Positions 21,207 through 33,273 are shown, counted from the first letter of the stretch. The stretch: 64,000 nucleotides of DNA from Eurosta solidaginis (GCF_040869045.1 NC_090320.1:118429112-118493111), one strand, 5' to 3'. Numbers and translations are program-made. The notes: a model not told the origin generated them from the letters alone.

Positions 21207-22537
21207 TTAGTTTCCCGTGTCACCCTCTTTTCTTCTACTTTCTCTAGTTCCGTTTCTACCCCTTTTCTTTGCAAAATCTTTAATGGGGTACTGCCTGGTT
21301 GTCTTCTGGCTGGAGTCCCCGGTCAGCTCCGTCAGTCTCGGGTTTCCCTGCTGAGGCTTAAAAACACAAAAGGACAAATCACTACCACAAGCAAAACAGA
21401 CCATATTGTGAAACGAGGAGGAACATTTATTTGGCTTTTGTGCTTCTGCCGGGTTTTTCACATAGTGATCCACCGGCATACCGCACGAAAAACACAACAT
21501 TAGGTGAAAGGGAGAAGCACAAAAGGAATTGACATTGGACGTGGACACGGAAGGACTAACAGCAGGACGAATCCTACTGTGATTGGCTGTGGGTTGGTGT
21601 TGGGGTGGACGTAGAGGTTTCCTATCAAAAGCTTCTATTTTTGCTTCCCCTAACTGTCCTGGAAGCTCGAAGCCTACCTCGCTGACTACTTTGGACATGT
21701 TCTTATTTTCTTTGATAAGTTTTTCGGCTCTCTTGCATTCCGCCTTGCGCTCCGCCAACGAGTCCATTTTTATGGCGAAGGTCAAGTTGGCCAGGTACGG
21801 TTTGGGGTTGCCCCTGATGATGCCAACCAACTCCTTTTCAGGGATCCTGTTCCGCAAACGGGATGGCATATTGTGGACTTCGGCCTAAAAGTCGTCGAAA
21901 GCTTCCGCGGGCAGCTTTTTCCTCTCAAGTTCGGCTCATCCGCATGGTCCTCGGGGACCTGGCAACACCACTTCAAGGCACCGCCGGAAACCAGACAATG
22001 GAAGCCCGTGAAAAGCTGGAATTAGGAAATGTTATGCTGCTTGCGCATACTCTGCATCCGAAAGATGAAGCTCTCGACGCTCATCCCTTTGTTGGTCCCA
22101 TCGAATTTGATGTGCCATTTTTCTATGTCAAGTTTTTTCCATATTTGAGGGTTACTACCATCTCATTCGGTAGTGCGATTGACGTTCGGAGTACCATTGC
22201 GTGTGGTAGTTTCCCCCCTCTGGTTCTGAGGCTTGGGCGTGGATGCCACAGCGGGCCGATGTCCCACCGCGGGACTGGATGCCTCCATCTCTGCCACGCG
22301 ACCACCAAGGTGATCGACATTGGTCTTAATGCTTCGCACTTCACCCGCCCTTGGAACCACCAAATCTTGTTGTTGCGCCATCATTGCCATCATGCGGCTC
22401 AGCTGTTCAACATTGGTTGCATGTTCATTAGCGTCGGTGAGAGGAGCATTTATGCCGCCGTGAACCACTGCTGGTGCGTTTCGCGATGGAACATCACCCC
22501 CTGTGCACCCACGTTCTCGCCACCGGACATTTGGCAC
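21207..22537 (-). pseudogene. gag: Gypsy gag in two overlapping frames
   Basis: The upstream piece (22163-22537, 124 codons) has Gln/Met-rich 'QLSRMMAMMAQQQDLVVPR' and a Pro/Thr/Arg-rich tail. The downstream piece (21207-21869, 220 codons) contains a Lys/Glu-rich helical region and two Cys clusters, 'LCFSCGMPVDHYVKNP' and 'VCFACGSDLSFCVFKP'. These look like altered CCHC knuckles: CX2C is kept and the later Cys/His positions are changed. A highly charged Lys/Arg/Glu segment continues to 20957. The frame in between is interrupted around 21870-22160. Gag would package RNA; the altered knuckles suggest decay. Confidence 0.65.
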
Positions 22538-22640
22538 CCCAAATCGATTTTCTGTGATAAATCCAAACTATTTTCTTTTTTCGCCGCGCACTACACAATA
22601 AAAAAAGGAACTTGGCCACACAATTTAACAAACAGGCCTT

Positions 22641-23298
22641 AGCTTCGGTTTGAGGCGCGCACTACAAGCTTGGTGCATTTAAAAGTATTTTGCTTTTTTT
22701 TTTTTGTTTGCCATTTTGCACTTACACTCATTGGCACTGATAAAATGATACTTTGGCCCGTTGACTCATTTTTTCCCTTCTTATAGCCACCACCGTGGTA
22801 AGGAACGTTACCCAGAAACGGAAAATTCCTACCTATACATGACAAACTTTCTCTTCGGATTTCCCGTATTTTTCATCGATACGTTCATACAATCATGCAC
22901 TCATACATTGACACGCTTACCGCTCCAAAAAATAAACACCTGAACAGATACATTTGCTTCGTGCCTTGACCGCTCACACTGATGCATTAACACACTCATA
23001 GCCTTGTACAAATACCTCTCCACATTCATACCAGAACAAAACAAACACATAGGTGCATGGCATTCGACAATGTTGCTAGGCTGTTAGCAACATAGTGAAT
23101 GCTGCTAACAACATGATGCCAATGCACAACACCTTACTTCCGCTGCAACATTGTGTTCACTATAGCTACAATGTTGTCAATACGCGATGCTATTAGGTTA
23201 GTGTCAACATTGCGGCTAAGACACGGACCTGGAAACAAAACACATGGACACATATACACGCTGCTACTCATTCAAGCCCGTATGGAGACAGGCTGTCG
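22641..23298. other. Gypsy leader and unassigned noncoding sequence
   Basis: 22641-22960 is the expected position of the gypsy 5' leader and LTR, but I found no definite LTR pair. 23040-23230 has repeated 'AACATTGT' and 'GCTAACAACAT' phrases. No gene was found. Confidence 0.35.
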
Positions 23299-23533
23299 TT
23301 ACACAGTAATAAACGTCTTTGTTAGAAAGTCGCTGGGCTCCTCCAGTTCCTCCACATAGACAATCTCTTTGAGCTGCCCTAGTTTTGTTTCTAAGTGTTT
23401 CTGGAATGTCGCCCAGTTCGTTGACCTAGGTTTTCTAAAGGTTCCTCCCTTCTCTACGCTCTTTAGGGTGATACTGAAGCTGATATATGCATTGTCGGAG
23501 AATGATGGTCTAGCAAAAACTATCCAATCATAC
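23299..23533 (-). pseudogene. LINE endonuclease C-terminal fragment
   Basis: The minus-strand frame shows 'SFSDNAYISFSITL' and 'GGTFRKPRSTNWATFQKHLE'. This is the usual transition from the APE-type endonuclease domain to the pre-RT region of jockey/I-type LINEs. It stops where the roo-like LTR begins at 23534, so the LTR element appears to have inserted into, or joined to, this LINE. The remainder of the LINE was not found. Confidence 0.55.
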
Positions 23534-24028
23534 TGTTCGACTTGGTAGAACACCAGTCGAGTATATTGAATAGCTTAGGTAGATTCACCTTAAGCTGTTG
23601 TTTTAACTTGGGCAGATTCGCCTTAAGTTGGTTTATTGAATTTGAATTTAGCTAGGGTAGAAACACCGAAATTATAATCATAAAATGAGCTGATGGGCTT
23701 AGTAGTGTCTCTAATCCCATTATATAATAAAAGGTGATAGTTCTTTTCTGCACACTGTTTTTTATTGTAGTAAGTCTTTTATACAAAATAAATGCTTACG
23801 CTAATAAATATCTTTAACTGTTAACAAATAATAAATTACAGGACTGGCAATAAGTAAATATATTAATGATTACTACATTGCATGTTTTACTATTTTATGC
23901 ATGTATTTGCGAAATTTAGTTTTATTGGTTTTTACTTATTATTACTATTAGTGTATTATGCTTACGCTTTCATTTCTTGCCCTTACTTAAAATATTTATA
24001 AATATATATAGGTACATATGTATTAACA
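23534..24028 (-). repeat. 3' LTR of the roo-like element
   Basis: 495 bp with TG...CA ends. The minus-strand start TGTTAATACATATG follows a polypurine tract (CGGCGGAGAA). On the minus strand it contains TATAAAAGAC and AATAAAAAAC, usable as promoter and polyadenylation signals. The matching 5' LTR is not in the window. Confidence 0.7.
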
Positions 24029-24339
24029 TTCTCCGCCGTGTTGAGCGGTTGGCGAAAAAATGGCTATGACTTTAAATTTGTGAGATATTGGATACTGGTG
24101 AATTGTTCTAATGTGGTATCGAAATCAATATTTGGTTCCAATATTTTCTTGATAGCAGTAGGCTTCCCGATAGCCGCAAATGATGTATGTAAGGAAGTGT
24201 GTCCATGAATGGTTCAAGACCTTCCTATGATGATACAGCTTGGTTATATAGACAGAATGCCAGAAGCGTTGATGTGAACCTTAATGGTCTCATTGCCACA
24301 GACTGTTGTCATTTCTATGGGTTCTGTTGTTGCGTAGAA

Positions 24340-24838
24340 TCACCGGTTATTAGTGTTCAGTAGAACAACGGATACATTGCCTTGGACGTAATCGACATTG
24401 CAATTTGGAGATGTTTTGTTATTGAAAAGAGCCACTTCACAGGAGTAGCTGGCGGAATCTCGGATGATACGGACTTGTATGGATGGACAAAGAAATAAAT
24501 GGGTTATGATTGTAGTGCACTTATTAATGTATTCATCTCCGTGGTCATTCACAGCCAAATATTCAATGTCTGTTTTTATTACAATCGTCGTGTTTCCTGT
24601 CCATGTGGGGGATGGGAGTGACGTTATGAAGTTCAAATCGTTCGTGATCGACTAAAGGTATCACAGCGACAAAGACAATCCTTCCATTTGTTGCAGCGCC
24701 CTTTATCTTCATGATCTTGTACAACTCTACTAATTCATTATCGTCAACTGGTAGAGTACGTCCAGTATAAAGATGTCCCTTAATTTTGGCGATTTCTAGC
24801 CTTAACTGCCTTGGTGTGAGAATGAGTGTATTTAGGGT
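24340..24838 (-). pseudogene. env: Envelope-like glycoprotein, C-terminal block
   Basis: A 98-codon minus-strand frame plus flanking sequence. It has scattered Cys residues and N-glycosylation-like sites, as in the ectodomain of F-type envelope proteins of insect retrovirus-like elements. It ends at 24340 with further related sequence toward the LTR in other frames. The foldback insertion at 24848 separates it from the N-terminal block. The expected membrane anchor is not visible as an intact frame. In the family this protein mediates membrane fusion; this copy is disrupted by the insertion and by frame breaks. Confidence 0.55.
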
Positions 24839-24847
24839 TCATGGTTG
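24839..24847. repeat. Target-site duplication of foldback element, left
   Basis: TCATGGTTG, repeated exactly at 27517-27525. It fixes the element boundaries. Confidence 0.8.
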
Positions 24848-27516
24848 AGCTCTGTGAAGTTGGCACCTACTTGGTCGAATAATTAAAAAAACCATACCTC
24901 ATTCGTTTGTCCACCGTTTGTCCATGTTTGTCCAGGAAAAATTTTCGTTTGTCCACCTTTTGTTAAAAAGTTATTTCAAAAAAAAAAAAAAAAATGTGTG
25001 TGAAGTTGGCACCTCCATTTGCGAGTATTTAAAAAAACTAAATGCCATTCGTTTGTCCATCGTTTGTCCACGTTTGTCCAGGAAACATTTTCGTTTGTCC
25101 ACCTTTTGTTAAAAAGTTATTTCAAAAAAAAAAAAAAAATTCCGTGTGAAGTTGGCACCTCCATTTACAAGTAATTAAAAAAACCAAATGCCATTCGTTT
25201 GTCCATCGTTTGTCCACAATTGTCCAGGAAAAATTTTTGTTTGTCCACCTTTTGTTAAAAAGTTATAACAAAAACATTTTTTTTTTCGAAAAAACCCAAA
25301 AAAAATTTTGTTTCGCTTTATTGTGCTAAATCGTATGCCCGTCGTTTTCCCATCGTTTGCCAATCGTTTGTCCATGTTTGTCCAAGCGAAATTTTCGTTT
25401 GTCCACCTTTTGTTAAAAAGTTATTTCAAAAAAACAAAAATCGTGTGTGAAGTTGGCACCTCCATTTACGAGTAATTGAAAAAACCAAATGCCATTCGTT
25501 TGTTTTTGGCGGCCACGGTGGTGTGATGGTAGCGTGCTCCGCCTATCACACCGTATGCCCTGGGTTCAACTCCCGGGCAAAGCATCATCAAAATTTTAGA
25601 AATAAGGTTTTTCAATTAGAAGAAAATTTTTCTAAGCGGGGTCGCCACTCGGCAGTGACTGGCAAGAACTCCGAGTGTATTTCTGCCATGAAAAGCTCTC
25701 AGTGAAAACTCATCTGCCTTGCAGATGCCGTTCGGAGTCGGCATAAAACATGTAGGTCCCGTCCGGCCAATTTGTAGGGAAAATCAAGAGGAGCACGACG
25801 CAAATTGGAAGAGAAGCTCGGCCTTAGATCTCTTCGGAGGTTATCGCGCCTTACATGTATGTATGTATGTTATAACTTTTTAACAAAAGGTGGACAAACG
25901 AAAATTTTTCCTAGACAAACGTGGACAAACGATGGACAAACGAATGGCATTTGTTTTTTTTAATTTCTCGTAAATGGAGGTGCCAACTTCACACACGATT
26001 TTTGTTTTTTTGAAATACCTTTTTAACAAAAGGTATTTAAACGAAAATTTCGCTTGGACAAACATGGACAAACGATTGGCAAACGATGGGCAAACGACGG
26101 GCATACGATTTAGCACAATAAAGCGAAACAAAAATTTTTTTGGGTTTTTTCTAAAAAAAATGTTTTTGTTATAACTTTTTAACAAAAGGTGGACAAACGA
26201 GAATTTTTCCTGGACAAACGATGGTCAAACGAATGGCATTTGGTTTTTTTAATTACTCGTAAATGGAGGTGCCAACTTCACACACGATTTTTGTTTTTTT
26301 GAAATAACTTTTTAACAATAGGTGGACAAACGAAAATTTCTCCTGGACAAACATGGACAAACGATGGGCAAACGACGGACATACGATTTAGAACAATAAA
26401 GCGAAACAAAAAATTTTTTGGATTTTTTCGAAAAAAAATGTTTTTGGTTATAACTTTTTAACAAAAGGTGGACAAACGAAAATTTTTCCTGGACAAACGA
26501 TGGACAAACGAATGGCATTTGGTTTTTTTAATTACTCGTAAATGGAGGTGCCAACTTCACACACGATTTTTGTTTTTTTGAAATAACTTTTTAACAATAG
26601 GTGGACAAACGAAAATTTCTCCTGGACAAACATGGACAAACGATGGGCAAACGACGGACATACGATTTAGAACAATAAAGCGAAACAAAAAATTTTTTTG
26701 GTTTTTTCGAAAAAAAAATGTTTTTGTTATAACTTTTTAACAAAAGGTGGGCAAACGAAAAATTTTCCTGGACAAACGTGGACAAACGAATGGCATTTGG
26801 TTTTTTTAATTACTCGTAAATGGAGGTGCCAACTTCACACACGATTTTTGTTTTTTTGAAATAACTTTTTAACAAAAGGTGGACAAACGAAAATTTTTCC
26901 TGGACAATCGTGGACAAAGGATGGACAAACGAATGGCATTTGGTTTTTTTAATTACTTGTAAATGGAGGTGCCAACTTCACACACGATTTTTGTTTTTTT
27001 GAAATAACTTTTTAACGAAAGGTGGACAAACGAAAATGTTTCCTGGACAAACATGGACAAACGATTTAGCACAATAAAGCGAAACAAAATTTTTTTTGGG
27101 TTTTTTCGAAAAAAAATGTTTTTGTTATAACTTTTTAACAAAAGGTGGACAAACGAAAATTTTTCCTGGACAAACGTGGACAAACGATGGACAAACGAAT
27201 GGCATTTGGTTTTTTTAATTACTCGTAAATGGAGGTGCCAACTTCACACGGAATTTTTTTTTTTTGAAATAACTTTTTAACAAAAGGTGGACAAACGAAA
27301 ATTTTTCCTGGACAAACGTGGACAAACGAATGGCATTTAGTTTTTTTAAATACTCGCAAATGGAGGTGCCAACTTCACACACGATTTTTTTTTTTTTGAA
27401 ATAACTTTTTAACAAAAGGTGGACAAACGAAAATTTTTCCTGGACAAACATGGACAAACGGTGGACAAACGAATGAGATATGGTTTTTTTAATTATTCGA
27501 CCAACTTCACAGAGCT
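24848..27516. mobile_element. Foldback-like element with tandem-repeat inverted arms
   Basis: The ends AGCTCTGTGAAGTTGG at the left and the complementary CCAACTTCACAGAGCT at the right are flanked by the 9-bp direct repeat TCATGGTTG (24839-24847 and 27517-27525). Both arms consist of tandem units rich in 'TTTGTCCA' (left, 24890-25505) or its complement 'TGGACAAA' (right, 25870-27490), with unit spacing of about 160-270 bp. Drosophila foldback (FB) elements have long inverted arms of tandem repeats and 9-bp target duplications. No transposase frame is present, so this is non-autonomous. A SINE lies at the arm junction. The element interrupts an envelope-like gene. Confidence 0.8.
25508..25868 (+). 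mobile_element. tRNA-derived SINE (copy 1)
   Basis: About 360 bp. The head is tRNA-like with an A-box region 'TGGTGTGATGGTAGCGTGC' and a B-box 'GGGTTCAACTCCC'. The body contains 'TCTGCCATGAAAAGCTCTC' and 'CATCTGCCTTGCAGATGCCG'. The tail is (TGTA)n. A second copy in opposite orientation is at 44902-45260. It lies between the left and right arms of the foldback element. RNA polymerase III would transcribe such elements from the internal boxes. Confidence 0.85.
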
Positions 27517-27525
27517 TCATGGTTG
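27517..27525. repeat. Target-site duplication of foldback element, right
   Basis: TCATGGTTG, identical to 24839-24847. Nine bases fits FB/MULE-type transposition. Confidence 0.8.
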
Positions 27526-28250
27526 CTGTGAGTGAGAGCAGCAACTAGATCGGTCTCGATTCATTGCAAATCTGAGGCAAGGTTATTGAGTTGAATCTCC
27601 AAAGACATGATGTGTTGAATAGAATTTAAATTTTTGTATATTGATTGTTTAAGATGCGACAAGCATGCCATTGTGTTGGTTTCGCTCTCCGTGCGAATGT
27701 TGATTGCTGAATCTGTTACTGAAGTTTGGTTTTTATGAGCATTAGTACAACATTTTCATTTTCCTTGACGTTAGATATAGTTTGGGACATATGTTCATAG
27801 TCTGAGTCCAAGACTCCAAAAAGGACATGAGCCACATTGCCGACGACATTTAGGGCCCCTCGTCGCCTTATTTTTGTAGCTATTAGGTGAGTTTCTTGAA
27901 TTAAATTATCCCAGCTCTGTCGAAGCTCTTGTGACATAGGCTTACACGACTCGCTAATTTTGGTCGGTTACACAGTTCTGCCAGTGACATTATTTCGTCT
28001 TCTAGAACCTTGTGTCTTTCCCCAAGAGGTGCGAGATATTATAAACCTCCAGGTAGCTGTCACCAGTTTTGATCCTATACCTTCGAAATACAACCCAGGA
28101 TTGCTTGGAAATTCCGTAACATTCACAGGCGAGGCTAATATGAGAGGGAGCAAGAGAGGCGAGATTAAAATTGTACTGAAAAGTCCTTGGGAGCTATATG
28201 AAAAGTTTTCGTTTTCGTTGACTTGTGCTGCTATCGTTTTTCGATGAATG
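27526..28250 (-). pseudogene. env: Envelope-like glycoprotein, N-terminal block with fusion-peptide-like region
   Basis: The frame at 27716-27937 (73 codons) contains a basic Lys-Ile-Arg-Arg-Arg cluster followed by a small hydrophobic Gly/Ala-rich segment. This is the arrangement of a furin-type cleavage site next to a fusion peptide in F-like envelopes. Upstream, 27968-28153 has residues resembling a mature N-terminus after a signal peptide. A stop separates the two frames. It abuts the target-site duplication of the foldback element at 27517-27525. Confidence 0.6.
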
Positions 28251-28950
28251 TTGCCTTTTTGGCGATTTATTCAAAGTGCTATAGTTGAGTATCGTTGAGT
28301 AATGGAGCAAGTCTGTGAATAGGCTTTTTAGAGTTGCCCTTGCTGCTTTTAAGTCGCATACTCGAATTAATCCATCGTCTCCCTTGTATATTCGTGTAAT
28401 TCTACCCAACGGCTATTGTAGCGCGGGGATATTGTCTTCCTTGAGGATAACAAGCATTCACATTGGGCGAAGGCGTTTTCCATTTTCTGTCCATTCCTTC
28501 CAGAATTAATGCTTGATTTCTGAAATTAACTTCCACCGACCGCCCAAGGATATTTTCGTCGACCTAGCGTTAGCATCATCTGATGTGAATGGTTTTCCTA
28601 CCTGGCGTAAGCGCGTTCTGATCATCGTAGTATAACGTCAGTTGGATTAACGGTCGAGAATTTAAAATGGCTTCTATTTCCACAACAACGATTTCTTGTA
28701 ACGTGCCTTTAGATTTAGTTCCGCCAGAGAATTTAAACACAATGAGAAGGCGTTTTTGCTAGATTCCAACTTTTTTGCATGTGAACACGTCTTGCACTTC
28801 ACCACACACAATCCAATTTCAATGTTAACCAGTTAACAGCAGAAAATTCTGTCAACAGTTTCAGCTGGTGTATAAATTCTCTGGATTTTCTCTTAATATG
28901 ATTTCTTTGTGGGAATATAGGTATTTAGTAGGATTAATTAAATTTAAATT
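28250..28950 (-). pseudogene. BEL-type integrase C-terminal region, decayed
   Basis: The frame at 28194-28409 begins 'MGRITRIYKGDDGLIRVCDL', the C-terminal signature of BEL/Pao integrases (GRI...G.DG..RV). Upstream on the minus strand other frames show 'AILNSRPL'-like and 'KEDNIPAL'-like phrases, also typical of this integrase. Several stops and frameshifts occur between them. No catalytic core was confirmed. Confidence 0.6.
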
Positions 28951-31586
28951 TTATTACTTGTAGCAATATATTTGCTTGTTTTATGATTTAATACGAGTTT
29001 GAACTTAATTAATATAATAATAGCAATATATTTGCTTGTTTTATGTTGATGCAAATTGCAGAAATTTTGCTTATTTCTTTACAAACAAAAACCTATTCAT
29101 ATACCCAAAATATGCCCTTTCATGAAATGTATGTAAATTAATCATACATTTATGAATTATCCCATCCCTTTTTGTTAATAAATTAAAATGTTAGGAAAAC
29201 GTATGCAAATTAAAATATGCATGCAAATAGTGTTTTGCCGACGGCATTTGCACACTTGGAATTTCTGTGCACACGAAATCCATTGCATATTTATAAAACG
29301 TTAATTTGCATAAAATGTATGCATATTAACCATGAAGTATGAATTATTAATAAATTGAAAAATTGAAATAAATAAAATATTTGATAACAGTTGAATAAAT
29401 AAAAATATATTTAGTTATTATTTGGACTATGGGTGGGAGGGGAGGTACCTATAAAGAAATTTCCTAAAGCATTTTATATGTGTTATTCAGTACAATGATG
29501 TAAGTACCTACATATGTACTTGAATATTTTCAAAGGCAGGTTTGATAAGCCAAGTCAAACTTAAATACATTTGACCTGCCTCAAATCAACCCTTAAATAT
29601 GTAAATAAGACCAACAATACACAAAAGACATGTGCCTGTTGATCAGATGTTGAGCATTGTATCAGATTGTATCATTGAATATATATGTATGAAAATACAA
29701 ACCAAAGCAAAAAAGTACAAATGTACATACATATATACATATTCAATAATACTCCAATTAAAGGCAGACATGTATAAAAAGCTTGGTCGCTTTGATGCTG
29801 TGGCAGTGTCTTAAGTTATTAATAAAACAACTTGTCGCTTTCCGCGTTATGTAGCGACCAAATCAATTATGGCAATCCGCGTATACGGCCATGTATATGT
29901 AAATATCAATGCTCGTAGCAATTAGCCGACGAAATACAATAGGCACGAGCCAAATTATGTGTCGTCGGTGGTTAAAAGTGTTGCCGTTTATACCTTTAAC
30001 AACTCACAGCTAAAAGGGGAATTTATTATAAAATTAAAATAAACGAATTTATTGCTCTTTTGCGAAATAATGTTATATTTCTTCGCAAAATTACTTTAAT
30101 TTATTTCGCCGCTCCCATATATTAATTTTTATCTATGAAAATAATGTAAAATTCTTACTTTGTACTGACATGTGATAAACAAGTCAGCATATACAGTATG
30201 ACGTCACAGTGCGAATTCGGGCCAGAAACGGGTAAAACACCACTCTTATGTTACAACTGCAACACAGTTGCTGCAAATTTGGCTGCGTGCCTGCGCGAAC
30301 AATTTTTCGGCAGAATATGATAGGGGGTTTCAAATAGCAAATAAAAATGTCCATAAGCTGTGACAACTCGGCAATTCAGGATATGAGAAAATTATTTGCA
30401 ATAATTTATATGAACAATGGATGGAAATTTTTAGATTATATTGCTAATATGTTAGTGGACATTTACTAGGCAATATCTGTGCATGTTTATTTGCATTTTT
30501 TACTACCATATTAGTACTTTCATACAGGCTTATAAATAGTTTGGTATTATTTCAAAGGAAAAGTGCGGGGTTATGAAAGTAGTTATGCTCGTCATAATGA
30601 ATACCCCCAATATGCATCGAAGTTGGAATTTATAAAATCGCAAAAATTTGTCTTTTGACGATTTTATCAAATGCCATGTTGCCGAATTGCAAAATTCTAT
30701 CATCAATTTGGACAACTTAAGAAGAAGCATTTATGAATGAAAAATCAAGAGGAAGCTAGTTTTTAGGATTTTGTGATTTACATACAAAACATGAGCATAC
30801 ATACATATGTAAATATGTATATGTGCTTGTGCGTATGGTTGGATGGTTGAAGTGAATTTTGTTTTCTTTGTCAACATGCGAATATAAAAATATTTCTTAG
30901 CTTACATATGAACATAGATTTGTACATATGCTTGTGCGTAAGAATAATTTTTGTTGGAAGTGGTTGATTGAAACAGTTTGTCTTTTATTTGAACATGTGA
31001 ATGTACAAACATTTGTTAGCTTATGCATGGATATATTGATATCAATGAAGTGGGTGGGAAATGGGGGTGTAGGCTGATCTTTAGTTTAGGAATATATGTG
31101 TGTACATATATACCAATCTAGGTTTGTTTATACCCACTCACCATTTAGGTGATTAAATTTTCAATTTCCCTACATATCAATATAATTTGATTACTCTTTC
31201 TGACAAAATAATGAGTTACCATACAATTGAACAAAAGAAATAATCAAATATGAATACTTTAGATGATCAAACACTGAATATATTTTTTCAACCACATTTT
31301 GGAATCATATTTGAATCAAATGTGTTTACTTTAGGAGATCAAAAATTTATAATAATTTTTAATTCAGCTTTCTGAATCTTTTTTGACTATATTTGTTGAC
31401 TGAATAATGTATTTTATACTTGTCAAAATATTTCTTTACATCGGAGCTGCTCAACCCCTATACACTTGTAGCACTTTTGTTTTTGTTTTTCCCTGAATCA
31501 TAGGCACAGATTCAAATTCACACTTTGAATATAAAAAAAAACAAGTAAGGACAGGACTGTCTTCGGTTTTTCACGGAAAAATAGCT
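28951..31586. other. AT-rich noncoding region with octamer cluster
   Basis: No gene was recognised. A 25-bp phrase 'TAGCAATATATTTGCTTG' occurs at 28962 and 29022. ATGCAAAT octamers lie at 29049, 29203 and 29221, with the complement at 29304. 29821-29990 is less repetitive than its surroundings and may be unique host sequence. (ATGT)n-like phrases recur around 30780-30930. Confidence 0.4.
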
Positions 31587-32811
31587 CAAGGCATTATGAT
31601 AGCAATAACGGGATATGATATAATTGTGCTTGTGACAATCCCGGTATAAAAAGAAAAATAATTCTTCATAAAAGTCATGACGCTTCTGTCTTGGTGGCCG
31701 CCGCAGAAATCGCATGACAAATAAGATCAAATAAATTGCTGGAAAAATAAGAATAATAAATTAAAAGTTAGAATAATTTTTGCGCCCACTGTATCTTTCT
31801 TCCACTAACCAGCTAAAGTACTACTACAGCAAATATAAATTACCTCGCTCTTCCACCAACTACAGCTACTAAATTTTCCGAATAATTAGCTATACAATTT
31901 TTTATTGGTTCTAAGTTTAATGTAACCCTAATAAAATGATATAACAATGAAAAGCTGCTATTTAATAGAAATAATTAAAGAAATATATATAAGTATGGCG
32001 TGTTTCAGTTATAAAACCTCCTTTTAGAGAGATCATAATTTTAGGAAAAATATTTTTTTACTTTAACTCCGGTCAAATAGAATAGGAAATAGTAAAAATA
32101 TTTTACTTCAACCCCCAGTAGAATAGGAAATAGTAATAGGAAACATCTTTTACGCTAAATATAATTGAATAGTAGTAAAAAATATTCTTACTTCAAATTC
32201 CCCAATAGACTAGAAAATAGTAATAGGAAAATACCAATACAAAAAAAATCTACTATTAACTCACAGAATTTAACAAAAACCAGTTTCAACCATAGTATTC
32301 CAATTTACTCATCAATAAAACGTGTACACATAAAGAAAAAAAATGCATAAATATGAACCCATGTTGGCATCAAGTGACTATTACTTCATAATAAATTTGT
32401 GAACATAACAAATTTTAAGTAGGTCTACACACTTAAAATTCTGATATGTAAAACCAAATGTCAATAACACTTGAAGCAAAACATTATTCACAAACACAAG
32501 CACATAACCATACAAATGAACATATATATTGTACTTCAAAACACAAAAAAAAAAAAATTGTACAAACAAGAGAACAATAGAAAAAAAAAAAAAATTTGTT
32601 AACACAAAAAATCACACATGGCAAGCAAATGTAAACGGATATAAAAATAAGTAAACAACGCTTTACGCTCAATATCAAATTACCGCAAGACAATACAATA
32701 GCAAACTAAAAAGCAATTAAAATTTAGTAAACTCTACATGGTCATTAAATCACTTTAAGAATCACATACAATTATTCTCAAGTGTATGCGATTCTTTTTA
32801 AAGGTGGATGA

Positions 32812-33273
32812 TGTGGTATTACCGCATTACAAGATATTTGTACTTATGTATACGCCAGAATAGGTCTAACTTGAAATACATAAACAAATGAATTTCACTT
32901 TCGAACACACACGAATTACTCATAGCGGCATAACTAAGTTACATTGAACCCAGCGGGGAGCTATATCCATTTACAGTTGTTTAACCCGTAAACATAACTG
33001 AATGACAACGTCAGTTTGTCGGTGCGACTAACCAAACATTATTACATAGTTAGGTAATAAGAATATTGTTCTGAATATGTATATAGAAATAGAATGTAGT
33101 TATTTTTAGTGTGTAAGTATTGTACAAGTATATTGTTATAGTATTGTAAGTAGAATTCCTATAAAAGGGAAAGCATTTTGTTAATAAAGAAGAATTATAA
33201 ATCTGATGTCTGCGCTGAACATTAGCGCCAACAAAAATCATTTTGTTTTAAATTTAAAAGCACACATTTTACA
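32812..33273 (+). repeat. Element X LTR1
   Basis: 462 bp, TGTGGTATTACC...CATTTTACA. It contains CCTATAAAAGGG (promoter-like) at about 33158 and AATAAAGAAG (polyadenylation-like) downstream. TGGCGATCCTGCCA follows immediately. Confidence 0.8.

Larger units (their letters stand above)
18700..22640 (-). mobile_element. Ty3/gypsy retrotransposon, 3'-truncated and mutated
   Basis: Minus-strand order from the right: gag (about 22537 down to 21207), aspartic protease (about 20960-20663), RT (20662-19922), RNase H (19877-19329), and integrase core (19238 to about 18700). Homology stops near 18700, where unrelated repeat sequence begins, so the integrase end and the 3' LTR are gone. The pol order with integrase last is that of Ty3/gypsy. 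Frames are broken between protease and RT, RT and RNase H, and within integrase. Confidence 0.85.
23534..28950 (-). mobile_element. Roo-like BEL/Pao element with envelope-like gene, decayed
   Basis: The 3' LTR is at 23534-24028 (TGTTCGAC...ATTAACA on plus), directly preceded on the minus strand by a purine-rich tract (GGCGGAGAA). Upstream lie an envelope-like frame in two blocks (24340-24838 and 27526 to about 28250) and a BEL-type integrase end (about 28250-28950). The env is interrupted by a foldback element at 24848-27516. Gag, protease and RT are not present. Families of this layout are endogenous insect retrovirus-like elements. Stops and frameshifts are frequent in the integrase part. 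Confidence 0.7.

Noticed and set aside
21039..21503. 154-codon hydrophobic frame on the plus strand
   Set aside because: It is antisense to gypsy gag; its hydrophobicity is the complement of the Lys/Glu-rich gag codons.
21863..22642. 259-codon plus-strand frame with many Cys/His
   Set aside because: It is antisense to the gypsy gag N-terminus and has no recognisable domain.
24890..27490. CRISPR-like alternation of repeats and spacers
   Set aside because: The units are tandem, inverted about a centre, have no unique spacers, and lie in a eukaryotic transposon with a 9-bp target duplication.
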